Shown here piece after piece: positions 53,694-61,359 of a DNA stretch of 64,000 nucleotides. Under the pieces are notes generated by a model that had not been told where the DNA came from, searched no databases, and saw only the letters and a list, made by a program, of their open reading frames with translations. This stretch comes from an uncultured Clostridium sp. (GTDB lineage Bacteria > Bacillota > Clostridia > Lachnospirales > Lachnospiraceae), in the NCBI GenBank assembly GCA_900539185.1, contig UQBG01000011.1, forward strand, positions 1-64,000. Direction: 5' to 3'. The position numbers and the translations under genes were made by a program. Every line of letters begins with the position of its first letter. Position 1 is the first letter of the stretch.

Positions 53694-53710
53694 ACAAAAC
53701 CTCCAATAAA

Positions 53711-53733
53711 TTGTGCCACAACCTGTGGCACAA
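53711..53733. promoter_or_regulatory. perfect palindrome between XRE and DUF1016 genes
   Basis: TTGTGCCACA (53711-53720), ACC, TGTGGCACAA (53724-53733). The 10-bp arms match perfectly. It lies 18 bases before the DUF1016 ATG, just ahead of the ribosome site, and is a likely operator for the XRE protein or a binding site for the DUF1016 protein. Confidence 0.7.
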
Positions 53734-53755
53734 TTAGTCAAACATTACCTAATAG

Positions 53756-53971
53756 TTATGCATCTTCCCTGTTAACCTTATTTCTTTTATCAGCCAACTT
53801 CTCTATTTCTATTTTATATGCCATCAACCGTAAAAGATATTGTGGAACCCTACGATTGCCCAATTCCCAATCCGTCACTGTCATATAAGGAATTTCAAAA
53901 TACTCACAGAATTCCTTTCTATTCATTCCAGTACTTTCTCTTAATTTTCTTAATTCTTCTCTTGCTTCCAT
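53756..53971 (-). CDS. XRE-family helix-turn-helix protein
   Basis: 71 residues from the ATG at 53969-53971 with GAGGTGG just upstream; an earlier start would add 8 residues. The helix-turn-helix is RKEFCEYFEIPYMTVTDWELGNRRVPQYLL. There is no other domain, so it is a stand-alone DNA-binding protein. It sits 62 bases upstream of the DUF1016 gene with a palindrome in between, the classic layout of a regulator and its operator. Confidence 0.8.
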   Translation of the reverse strand: MEAREELRKLRESTGMNRKEFCEYFEIPYMTVTDWELGNRRVPQYLLRLMAYKIEIEKLADKRNKVNREDA

Positions 53972-54040
53972 AATCCACCTCTTTATGCAACGCATAAATA
54001 TATTATATAATTTCCGATAACATAGGTCAATATAAAATTA

Positions 54041-54068
54041 AGCTTTGGTAGTTATTTATACCAAAGCT
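54041..54068 (-). terminator. terminator-like hairpin after the 64-aa gene
   Basis: AGCTTTGGTA (54041-54050) pairs perfectly with TACCAAAGCT (54059-54068). On the minus strand it is followed by TAATTTTA. It may end the mobC transcript. The remainder of 53972-54198 shows no gene. Confidence 0.5.
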
Positions 54069-54198
54069 CACTTCCTAGTTTTTATTCTTTATAAATATTA
54101 CTTTTAATACTATTTATCACAACTGCAATATACTAATTATTCTGATTTGAACGCTCTTTCTATGTATCACATCCCACTCTCGCAGGATGCCGGTGTTC

Positions 54199-54393
54199 TT
54201 ATGCTGCTTCCAGATACCGATTCGCTAATCGTCTTGCATAAGCTTCGCACCGTAGTCGTTTTCCTTCTGCATCAAATTCCCAAGTCTCTGGTTCAAACTG
54301 AAGCTCGATGGCTATGTCTCTCATAACCAATACTCCGTACTTCTCCATCATCTCGGCTAGGAATGTGCAGCAGCGTTCAAATTCCTTGTTCAA
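54199..54393 (-). CDS. small hypothetical protein downstream of mobC (64 aa)
   Basis: I start at a TTG at 54391-54393 because AAGGAGG lies six bases upstream; longer starts to 54456 have no site. The protein is soluble and helical (FERCCTFLAEMMEKY, then ELQFEPETWEFDAEGKRLRCEAYARRL). It lies downstream of mobC in the same direction, a place where mobilisable elements of gut Clostridia often carry a small protein of this type. I do not recognise a named family. Confidence 0.55.
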   Translation of the reverse strand: MNKEFERCCTFLAEMMEKYGVLVMRDIAIELQFEPETWEFDAEGKRLRCEAYARRLANRYLEAA

Positions 54394-54536
54394 AACTTTC
54401 CTCCTTCCCTTGACATACTGCAATACCACCAACTGTATTAAATACATCCGCTCCAAGTGGCATTCTATTCCTATCCATAATATACATCTTCACGGATAAA
54501 ATAACAAGGTTTTAGCAGAGAAAAAACTTCTTCCTG

Positions 54537-54881
54537 TCAGTTATTGAATTTTCCTTCGTTTATGATTTCGTAAATCTTATTTACTTCTACATTTAACTTT
54601 CTCATATATGCTACCAATCGTTCTTTATCATCCTCTGAATAGACGCCCGAATTGTGATTATGCACAATCTGATTAATATTGGTTCCTATATGATTTACTT
54701 CGTTAATAAGTTCTTTTAAAAGTATCCTTATCTCCGGATAATCATTTGGTTTCTGAGAAATCATTAACCTTAAGTATTCCGATTCTGTCATATTTGCTAA
54801 TTCTGCTTTTTTTGCTAATTCTCTCGCATCCTCGGAACTTAATCTAAATTTTTTTATCTGGCTTAATTTATTTTGCATCAT
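54537..54881 (-). CDS. mobC: MobC-like relaxosome protein
   Basis: 114 residues from the ATG pair at 54876-54881 (AAAGGAG eight bases upstream). The MobC pattern is clear: an N-terminal ribbon-helix-helix-like part (KKFRLSSEDARELAKKAELANMTESEYLRLMI) and a helical body with the signature INEVNHIGTNINQIVHNHNSG. MobC helps a relaxase bind and melt the transfer origin. No relaxase follows, so the element carries at best half of a mobilisation module; the AT-rich repeats just upstream could be the origin. Confidence 0.88.
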   Translation of the reverse strand: MMQNKLSQIKKFRLSSEDARELAKKAELANMTESEYLRLMISQKPNDYPEIRILLKELINEVNHIGTNINQIVHNHNSGVYSEDDKERLVAYMRKLNVEVNKIYEIINEGKFNN

Positions 54882-54899
54882 CCGAAAAGCTCCTTTCAA

Positions 54900-55370
54900 A
54901 ATGTTATATGGTATTTTGGTGGGGAAATGACTTTTTCATATGGAAATTCCATTATAGAATCCCATTTCCATATGGAAATTTGGTATGGAAATTTGGTATG
55001 AAAATTTTTTTGCTTCAAATTTGCTCTTCAACACCAAAAAATTTATATATGGAAATCTGAGGGGGAAATCGGATTTATGTATGGAAATTCCATTATAAAG
55101 TGCCATTTCTATATGGAATTTCCATTATTTTCTACATTTTAACCTTTTCCGACGAAAAATACACCCAAATGATGTCCCAAAATTTATGTAACTAATGTCT
55201 TTTGCTAGATACACATTTTGTGGTCACAAGCCACTTTCATGCTTCTAGTTAGGGGGAAGCCCCTAATACCCCTACTCTGTATATAGTGTCTCCACTTTTT
55301 GGAGCACTTTTTGAAAAGATACTCCATTTTTTGGAGCCACTTTTGTAAAGATGCTCCACATTTTGACCCA
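54900..55370. other. repeat-rich AT-rich region, candidate transfer origin
   Basis: No gene. Variants of the palindrome ATGGAAATTCCAT recur near 54940, 54965, 55080 and 55110 with ATGGAAATTTGG spaced copies between. TTAGGGG (55249-55255) and CCCCTAA (55260-55266) form a perfect 7-bp hairpin with a GAAG loop, followed by TACCCCTA. Two CTCCA-TTTTTGGAGC units lie at about 55290-55340. Position directly upstream of mobC and the iteron-like spacing fit an oriT or replication region; I infer rather than prove this. Confidence 0.45.
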
Positions 55371-55386
55371 CCTACAAATCCATAAG

Positions 55387-55526
55387 CTACAATTTTTTAA
55401 TCGGATGCCTGATTACCGTTTTCCACTTCTCCGGTGCAACTTTTCTAGTATCCGACATATAGATTTCATGATGAAGTCTTTTTTCAGTTATATCGTTTTG
55501 ATATTCCTGTTCTTCCAAAAAGGCAT
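55387..55526 (-). pseudogene. C-terminal remnant of a GyrI-like domain protein
   Basis: Right after the stop of the P-loop/GNAT gene and in its frame, the minus strand reads FLEEQEYQNDITEKRLHHE, then IYMSDTRKVAPEKWKTVIR and ends at a TAG (55387-55389). The HEIYMSDTRKVAPEKWKTV block is the standard ending of GyrI-like/AraC effector-binding domains. The domain body is missing, so this is a fragment, probably left by a deletion. Confidence 0.55.
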
Positions 55527-55529
55527 CAA

Positions 55530-56837
55530 TTATAATTCACATACCATAATATACTCTTCTTCGTTTTCATCAATGATTTGAAAACCCACATTCAGATACA
55601 TCTTCACTGCATAATTTGCTTTTTGCACTGCCAAAGACGTTTTCCTGTAACCTCTGTCCATTAACTCTGCAAGCATCTGCTTCATAAGAGCAGTTCCGAT
55701 ACCCAATCCGCGGTATTCTTCACATAAAGATATTGCAAATGAGGGCACACCATCATCTATGTGACCGTAATCATCCATGATACGAACCCATACTGCTCCT
55801 ATAATATTGCGAAACAGCTTTTTGCCTCTTTCTTCCGCCTGCGGCTCCATCTCTGCCACAAAACAGATGTCACATTCCCTACTTCCGAATTTCTCCACAT
55901 AAACCTGCAGTTCCGGCGCATTGATAATCTCTTTGGGCGGTGCTTCTACACCTTCCGGGATAAAAATCGCCTCATAGAGAAAATCATCCAAAACTTCATA
56001 TTCATCGCTTGTTATTTTTCTGATTGTATAACTTATTTTCTCCGAAAAAGTAATTTTTGCAATAATCTTCTCAAGGTCATACTCTTTTGCCGGAAGAATT
56101 AACGCATGCTCTCCCAATACTTCTTTTATAATGGACAATTCTAACTCCTGTCTGTGCTTGAGATGATTAATCAAATCCTTCTCTCCACTATAACCATGCT
56201 TCTTTCCGTAAGGCGACTTTATGATGTAATCTAACATCAACTGGTACCATACCTCATTTCCTTCCTCATCACAACGCTCTCTTTGAATGATTTGAAGATT
56301 TTCTTCCAATCTATCGCTATAAAGATACAAAAGCAAAAAATTCTTTCTATCAAGAAGCAAAAACAATTCCCGATAAAACTCTATAATTTCTTCATCACTC
56401 AGCACATGAAACAGTATCATATCCTCCACTATGTTCTGAAAAAATGCACATTCAAACAGATATCCCGTTTCTGTAAAGTTGCGAAACCGATTGAAGATAA
56501 TCTCCTTTAGCTCCGACAACGATTTTCGTCCATTATAGATTTCATAACATTCCAAATCTTTATAAAATCCCAGCACCTCAGTTTTAATCTTGGTATAAGT
56601 AACAATATAGTATTCCTGCTCTTTCATCGTATTTTTCAAAATCTCACTTTCAAGTTCAGGATATTTTAACAATATCGCTTTATAATCCACCTCCGACATC
56701 CATGCACACCAAGCCAGATCCACCGGTGAATAATCCCCTTCCCTGCACACATGTAACTTCGGAAGCAACTTTGAAATTCCATTTATCAAAGTGCTTTTCC
56801 CCATACCTTGAATACCTTCTACAAAAATATTTGTCAT
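55530..56837 (-). CDS. P-loop NTPase fused to a GNAT acetyltransferase
   Basis: 435 residues. The N-terminal part (about 1-265) is a small-molecule-kinase-like P-loop protein with Walker A GIQGMGKST at 8-16; the rest resembles dNK/TMK-type kinases only in layout. From about residue 270 a complete GNAT domain follows (YTIRKITSDEYEVL, then CEEYRGLGIGTALMKQML as the acetyl-CoA loop and LAVQKANYAVKMYLNVGF). It begins 20 bases after the ABC-F gene, with AGGAGG before the ATG, so they share a transcript. A drug-modifying or self-protection role is a reasonable inference; no known resistance enzyme has this exact fusion in my memory. Confidence 0.7.
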   Translation of the reverse strand: MTNIFVEGIQGMGKSTLINGISKLLPKLHVCREGDYSPVDLAWCAWMSEVDYKAILLKYPELESEILKNTMKEQEYYIVTYTKIKTEVLGFYKDLECYEIYNGRKSLSELKEIIFNRFRNFTETGYLFECAFFQNIVEDMILFHVLSDEEIIEFYRELFLLLDRKNFLLLYLYSDRLEENLQIIQRERCDEEGNEVWYQLMLDYIIKSPYGKKHGYSGEKDLINHLKHRQELELSIIKEVLGEHALILPAKEYDLEKIIAKITFSEKISYTIRKITSDEYEVLDDFLYEAIFIPEGVEAPPKEIINAPELQVYVEKFGSRECDICFVAEMEPQAEERGKKLFRNIIGAVWVRIMDDYGHIDDGVPSFAISLCEEYRGLGIGTALMKQMLAELMDRGYRKTSLAVQKANYAVKMYLNVGFQIIDENEEEYIMVCEL

Positions 56838-56857
56838 AAGCCTAACCTCCTTTTCCT

Positions 56858-58384
56858 TTACAACTTCACCACTTGGGTTGCTATCTGTTCACAAAACTTC
56901 ACATCATGTTCTACAAATAAAATGGTAGGCTCATACGCAAGAATCAGTTGCTCCAACTGCATACGTGAAAAGACATCAATATAATTTAAGGGTTCATCCC
57001 AGATATACAAATGTGCCGGTGTAAGCAAGCTTTTTGCCAATAGCACCTTTTTCTTCTGTCCTTCCGAATAATTCTCCATGCTTTTTGAAAACTGCGTCCT
57101 ATCAAAGTCCAACTGCCGAAGGATAGAACAAAACAGACTCTTATTTAAATGATGTTCTTCGCAAAATTGTTCAATATCACCCTTTAATTCTTTTGTCTCC
57201 TGTCCCACATAAGAAATAATAAGTCCGCTTGCAACCTCGCATAATCCCTTTTCAGACACTTCCAAACGTTCTGTAGAAGAACCGGACTTTTGCAAAACCA
57301 TTTTTATGAGTGTGGATTTTCCGCATCCGTTCTCTCCCAACAAAACAATTCTGTCTCCTTTTTCAATCGAAAAAGACAGTCCTTCAAATAGCGGCTCTTT
57401 TCCGTCTTTGTATTGCAGACCGTACTCCTTCAGATTTACTAGAGTTTTTTTATGATGCGAAAGAGGAACCAGTTTCAATTCCACCGTCGATTCGATATCC
57501 TGTAAAAGTCCTTCCTTCTCCTCAATCTCCTTTTCAATCCGCATCTCCATCTGCTTTACTCGGCTCTGCATTTTTTTGGTTTTTGCACCAATATAGCTTC
57601 GAGTACTCAAACACCTGTCATGCTCCTTTATGGGATCAAATCCAATCTTGGTACGTTCATTTTTATCCGCCCATCCCGAAACCCTGTCTGCAGCCTCATT
57701 TAGTTTTCTGATTTCCTTCCTGTGCTTCTCATTCTCCGCTATAGCAAATTGATCTTTTCGCCGTTTGTTCTCCCACCAAGTCGAGAAATTACCCTGCTGC
57801 ACCTCTATGCTGTTCCGATTTAACACCAGACAATGATTCGTACATGCATTCAATAAATCTCTGTCATGAGAAACCAATATAAACCCCTTCTTACCGACCA
57901 GATAATTCTTAACAATCTCTCTGGAATTTTTATCAAGATGATTGGTAGGTTCATCTACCAGCAAAAAATCATTTTCCTCAGAAAACAGAATCGCAAGCAT
58001 AGCCTTCGTACGCTCTCCCGGACTCAAGGTTTTAAAAGGCCGATAAAGAATATTTGCATTCTCCGACAATTTTTCAAGTTCACAAATCACCTTCCACAGC
58101 TCACAACCCGGCTTTAACTCATCCATAAAGTCTGCAATCGGGTTTTCCATTTTTGCTTCTGCAATCTCATAGGGAAAGTAATCAAATCTCGTGGTCGTAT
58201 GAATAGAACCGCTAAACTCATACTTTCCAAGCAGTAATCTCAAAAATGTAGTTTTCCCTTTCCCGTTTCTCCCAATAAAGCCCAGTTTCCAATTCGTATC
58301 AATAGAAAATGAAACCTTCTCAAACACATTATCATAACTACCCTCGTAGCCAAAAGTAAGATTATTTACACTAATTTGTGACAT
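56858..58384 (-). CDS. ABC-F ribosomal protection protein, Lsa/CplR-like
   Basis: 508 residues from the ATG at 58382-58384, seven bases after AGGAGG. Two ATPase domains without membrane spans: Walker A GRNGKGKT and GENGCGKS, signatures LSPGE and YSEGQ, and Walker B LLVDEPTNHLD and IWDEPLNYID. The opening SQISVNNLTFGYEGSYDNVFEKVSF (given here as the SQISVNNL start) and the inter-domain linker point to the Lsa/CplR group, which removes lincosamides, pleuromutilins and streptogramin A from ribosomes. Expression is probably controlled by the leader at 58431-58668. It is part of the serine-recombinase element. Confidence 0.85.
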   Translation of the reverse strand: MSQISVNNLTFGYEGSYDNVFEKVSFSIDTNWKLGFIGRNGKGKTTFLRLLLGKYEFSGSIHTTTRFDYFPYEIAEAKMENPIADFMDELKPGCELWKVICELEKLSENANILYRPFKTLSPGERTKAMLAILFSEENDFLLVDEPTNHLDKNSREIVKNYLVGKKGFILVSHDRDLLNACTNHCLVLNRNSIEVQQGNFSTWWENKRRKDQFAIAENEKHRKEIRKLNEAADRVSGWADKNERTKIGFDPIKEHDRCLSTRSYIGAKTKKMQSRVKQMEMRIEKEIEEKEGLLQDIESTVELKLVPLSHHKKTLVNLKEYGLQYKDGKEPLFEGLSFSIEKGDRIVLLGENGCGKSTLIKMVLQKSGSSTERLEVSEKGLCEVASGLIISYVGQETKELKGDIEQFCEEHHLNKSLFCSILRQLDFDRTQFSKSMENYSEGQKKKVLLAKSLLTPAHLYIWDEPLNYIDVFSRMQLEQLILAYEPTILFVEHDVKFCEQIATQVVKL

Positions 58385-58430
58385 ATACATTCCTCCTCTC
58401 AGGGTTCCGTAATCAAGCTGGCTTTGGAAA

Positions 58431-58470
58431 CAAAAAAAAACGGAACCGCTTGTTGCCAAACAGTCCCGTT
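58431..58470 (-). terminator. attenuator terminator ahead of the ABC-F gene
   Basis: On the minus strand AACGGGAC (58463-58470) pairs with GTTCCGTT (58439-58446), followed by nine T residues. Its 5' loop TTTGGCAACA (58451-58460) is an exact complement of TGTTGCCAAA at 58567-58576, giving a competing antiterminator. Confidence 0.7.
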
Positions 58471-58637
58471 ACGTACTATAACCTCATGAATTTAATAAAA
58501 GCAGGATATACCTGTCACTTTATACTTTTGCACACAAAAAGAGAGGTTATGAGAACATAATCCACTTTTGGCAACATGACAAACAATATGAGCCTTTTTG
58601 CTCATACCAAAAAAACATTCATGTAATCAAAAGTAAA

Positions 58638-58649
58638 CTATCTTCTCAT
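58638..58649 (-). CDS. three-codon leader peptide Met-Arg-Arg
   Basis: ATG AGA AGA TAG on the minus strand, with an excellent AAGGAGAGAGGTG (58656-58668) upstream. Very short basic leaders before an attenuator are typical of ribosome-targeting resistance genes. Ribosome stalling here would allow the antiterminator at 58567-58576 to form. Other short frames in the leader (MFS at 58547-58558, MRL at 58476-58487) lack ribosome sites. The stretch 58385-58719 holds no other gene. Confidence 0.5.
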   Translation of the reverse strand: MRR

Positions 58650-58719
58650 CTTTTCACCTCTCTCCTTAAGATGCTTTTATCCTAGCATTGTGAAGCAGGA
58701 ATGTCAAGATAGGATTTTC

Positions 58720-58965
58720 CTAATTCAACTCATTCCACACATCCACATAATCCTGCAATCCACCCGGACGCATGGCAAAACTCACATAACTTGCTGGCTC
58801 CTCTCTTGCAAGTCTGGCAAGAATTCCTGCATCCCTAGGCTCATCAAACCCAACCTGCTCCTCTGCCTTATCGCAGTCAATCGAAAGTTCCTTACCTTCC
58901 ATATCTGTCATAACAACTGCATTCCTGCTGCCATCGTAATAATACAATGTATAATTTAGTGCCAT
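58720..58965 (-). CDS. DUF6061-like small protein
   Basis: 81 residues, soluble. It opens ALNYTLYYYDGSRNAVVMTD, with a following acidic GKELSIDCDKAEEQVG. The pattern fits the DUF6061 family of small Clostridia proteins, a name from memory. Function unknown. It starts 16 bases after the rlmD stop with GAGGTGG before the ATG, so it belongs to the rlmD transcript in the integrated state, although it lies within the element. Confidence 0.6.
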   Translation of the reverse strand: MALNYTLYYYDGSRNAVVMTDMEGKELSIDCDKAEEQVGFDEPRDAGILARLAREEPASYVSFAMRPGGLQDYVDVWNELN

Positions 58966-58981
58966 GTAACCACCTCGCTAT

Positions 58982-60718
58982 CTAAATCATCCCAAAATGC
59001 TCCAGTGCATCCCTTATCGCCTTTTCTTTTTCCATCGGACACTGTGGTTGTCTGCTATCTTCCGATTTCGGCAAATTATAATTCTCCCCAACCTCTATTC
59101 CACATTTCCTTTTTACCTGTGAAATATACAGGTTAGAAACCTTCAACCCATGCTCCTTTAAGACATACTCCTTAATCTCTGCATAAGTCGCCTTACTCTC
59201 AGCCGAAGTCAAATCCAGCTCATCCAGTTCTATTTCAACCTCAATCCTGTCATCCGGTTTTTGTTGGGACAAAAGAACAACCGTCTCCACATTTGCTGTT
59301 CCCGGGAACATATCTACACAGCATACCTTTTCTACCCGATATCCCTCTGCCTGCAATGTTACCAGATCCCTTGCCAGACTGGTTGGCTTGCAGGATATAT
59401 ATACCATCCGCTTTACTCCGTAGCGAATGATCTTATTCAATGCCTTTGGATGAATCCCATCGCGTGGCGGATCCAGTACGATCATATCCGGCAGCTCGGT
59501 CAGACCATCCAGCACCTTCATTACATCTCCGGCTATGAATTCACAGTTATCCAAATGATTCAGCACCGCATTGTCACGGGCAGATTCCACTGCCTCTTCT
59601 ATGATTTCCACACCGACGACCTTCTTTGCCACCGGTGCCAGCATCTGTGCAATGGTTCCGGTTCCGCTGTAAAGGTCGAACACCACCTGATTGTCAATAT
59701 TTCCTACATACTCCCTTGCCTTCTCATATAGCACCTCTGCACCCAGCGAGTTCGTCTGGAAGAAGGAAAACGGTGTAATACGGAACTTCAATCCCAGGAT
59801 CTCCTCATAAATATAGTCCTGACCATATAACAGATATGTGGCATCACTTTGCACCACATCGGCCAGTCCATCATTTACCGTCAGAAGCACTCCGGCGATT
59901 CTTCCATGAAGGGTTAATGTCTGTAGCTTCCTCAACCAACCTGCTGTATCCAGATACTTCTCTATCTGCTCACAGGGCACTGCCATGCAGCTTTCCGGCT
60001 GCTGTGCGGACCTTGAGGCATCCACATCCTCTGTGCCTGCTTCTCCCGTTGTCTTTCCTGTGATCTGACTACTCACCACCAGATTGATCAACATATCCTT
60101 CGACCGTGCGGTCTGCCGCACGACCAGATGACGCAGACTTCCCTCATGACTCATTTTCTTAAAATACGGGATTCCACGCTCCGTAAAATGCGCCCATGTA
60201 CACATCAGCACCTGATTATAGTCCGAATCTACGATCTTACAGTCCGTTACATTGACCAAGTCATAAAAACTTCCCTTCCTATGCAGTCCCAGTGCCAACG
60301 GACCGTCCTTATACTCATCTCCAAAGGAGAACTCCATCTTATTCCGGTAGCCCTCGATCACAGGACTTCCGATGATGCCTTCCCACTCATATTCCCTGCA
60401 TACCGGATCTAACAGCTTTCGCACCTGCTGTTCCTTGATCTGTAGCTGTGTCTCATATGGAAAGGTCTGATATGTGCACCCACCACATATGCCGAATTCC
60501 TTACAGATCGGCGTCGCTGTCTCCTGCTCAGACTTTTCCAGAACCTCCAGCAGACGCCCCTCTGCCTTTCCGTTCTTCGACTTTGTGATCCGGATGCGAA
60601 CCCTCTGACCGGCAAAGGCACCCTTTACCGTCACCTTCCGATCCTCGATATATGCTACTCCCTTATTCGGGAATTCATAATCCTTTATGATTACTTCGTA
60701 TTCATTGCCCTTTTTCAT
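58982..60718 (-). CDS. rlmD: 23S rRNA (uracil-5-)-methyltransferase RlmD
   Basis: Methylates a uridine of 23S rRNA with S-adenosylmethionine. 578 residues, long for the family because of a Gly/Glu/Asp-rich insert at about 217-245. A TRAM domain covers 1-60; the iron-sulphur cysteines are 72, 78, 81 and 160 (CKEFGICGGC). The SAM site is FDLYSGTGTI, with DPPRDG and the catalytic Cys443 in ISCKPTSLARDL. The junction VETVVLLS (477-484) is the integration site: from codon 480 on, the gene is read from element-borne sequence, so the protein stays full length (ending LEHFGMI). AGGAGAG precedes the ATG. Confidence 0.95.
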   Translation of the reverse strand: MKKGNEYEVIIKDYEFPNKGVAYIEDRKVTVKGAFAGQRVRIRITKSKNGKAEGRLLEVLEKSEQETATPICKEFGICGGCTYQTFPYETQLQIKEQQVRKLLDPVCREYEWEGIIGSPVIEGYRNKMEFSFGDEYKDGPLALGLHRKGSFYDLVNVTDCKIVDSDYNQVLMCTWAHFTERGIPYFKKMSHEGSLRHLVVRQTARSKDMLINLVVSSQITGKTTGEAGTEDVDASRSAQQPESCMAVPCEQIEKYLDTAGWLRKLQTLTLHGRIAGVLLTVNDGLADVVQSDATYLLYGQDYIYEEILGLKFRITPFSFFQTNSLGAEVLYEKAREYVGNIDNQVVFDLYSGTGTIAQMLAPVAKKVVGVEIIEEAVESARDNAVLNHLDNCEFIAGDVMKVLDGLTELPDMIVLDPPRDGIHPKALNKIIRYGVKRMVYISCKPTSLARDLVTLQAEGYRVEKVCCVDMFPGTANVETVVLLSQQKPDDRIEVEIELDELDLTSAESKATYAEIKEYVLKEHGLKVSNLYISQVKRKCGIEVGENYNLPKSEDSRQPQCPMEKEKAIRDALEHFGMI

Positions 60719-60772
60719 GCATGCTCTCCTGCTTGTTTTCCTTTTTATCCTTCCGGCCTCTCAAAGCCTCTG

Positions 60773-61315
60773 TCAATCAAACAACCTGCCAAACCATCCC
60801 TTTTTCGGTGACTTTCCGTTCTCTTCTTCCAGTTCCTGCCAGTGATACTCTACATTTCCCTGTTCGTCCATCTCCATCACCATAAATGTTCTGGCTCTGC
60901 CCTCCTGTCGCGGATAGGTCAGACTGCCCGGATTCAGCAGCGTGATATCCTCCCCACGATCCAGATATGGATAATGGGTATGTCCAAACATCACGATATC
61001 CATATGATTCATCGTACCAAACAGTCCGATACGATTCAGATCATAGTTCACCATATATCGATGCCCATGTGTCAGGAATATCCGTTTTCCACACAGTTCA
61101 ATCGTCTGGTGATCGGGAAGTCCCAGACCTCCGTCATTATTTCCGGCTACGACATACGTTTCACCGTCGATCATGGAACACAGTTCTTCCACATCGTCCT
61201 CGACATCTCCCAGATGGATCATCACATCGATATATCCCATGCGTTCTGCCTGTTCCACTGCCCGCTCTACATAATCATTTCTTCCATGAGAATCACTCAC
61301 TACCAGTATCCGCAT
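60773..61315 (-). CDS. YfcE/MJ0936-type metallophosphoesterase
   Basis: 180 residues. All metallophosphatase motifs are visible: DSHG (8-11), GDVEDD, GNND, THGH and GHTH. The family hydrolyses phosphodiesters such as cyclic nucleotides in vitro; the natural substrate is unknown. AGGAGG precedes the ATG. It lies 44 bases downstream of the RdgB-type gene and 54 upstream of rlmD in the same direction, so these may be cotranscribed. Confidence 0.92.
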   Translation of the reverse strand: MRILVVSDSHGRNDYVERAVEQAERMGYIDVMIHLGDVEDDVEELCSMIDGETYVVAGNNDGGLGLPDHQTIELCGKRIFLTHGHRYMVNYDLNRIGLFGTMNHMDIVMFGHTHYPYLDRGEDITLLNPGSLTYPRQEGRARTFMVMEMDEQGNVEYHWQELEEENGKSPKKGWFGRLFD

Positions 61316-61359
61316 TCATATCCTCCTGCTGCCTGCTTCCGCATACCTGTCAGAATATC

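Larger units (their letters stand above)
49175..59287. mobile_element. 10.1-kb serine-recombinase element inside rlmD
   Basis: Both ends carry ACCGTCTC (49175-49182 and 59280-59287) inside sequence coding for VETVxLLS. At the right end this is codons 477-484 of RlmD; at the left it is the tail of the recombinase followed by displaced rlmD 3' sequence. The outermost right-hand 300 bases are a replacement rlmD 3' end. Genes inside: recombinase, Ser/Thr kinase, DUF1016 protein, XRE regulator, small protein, MobC, P-loop/GNAT fusion, ABC-F protein and a DUF6061-like protein. Insertion of serine-recombinase elements into rum-type methyltransferase genes is known from streptococcal conjugative elements. 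No relaxase or conjugation genes are seen, so it may be mobilised in trans. Confidence 0.75.

Noticed and set aside
54900..55140. Palindromic AT-rich repeats as a CRISPR array
   Set aside because: Spacing is irregular, units are short and variable, and no cas gene is nearby.
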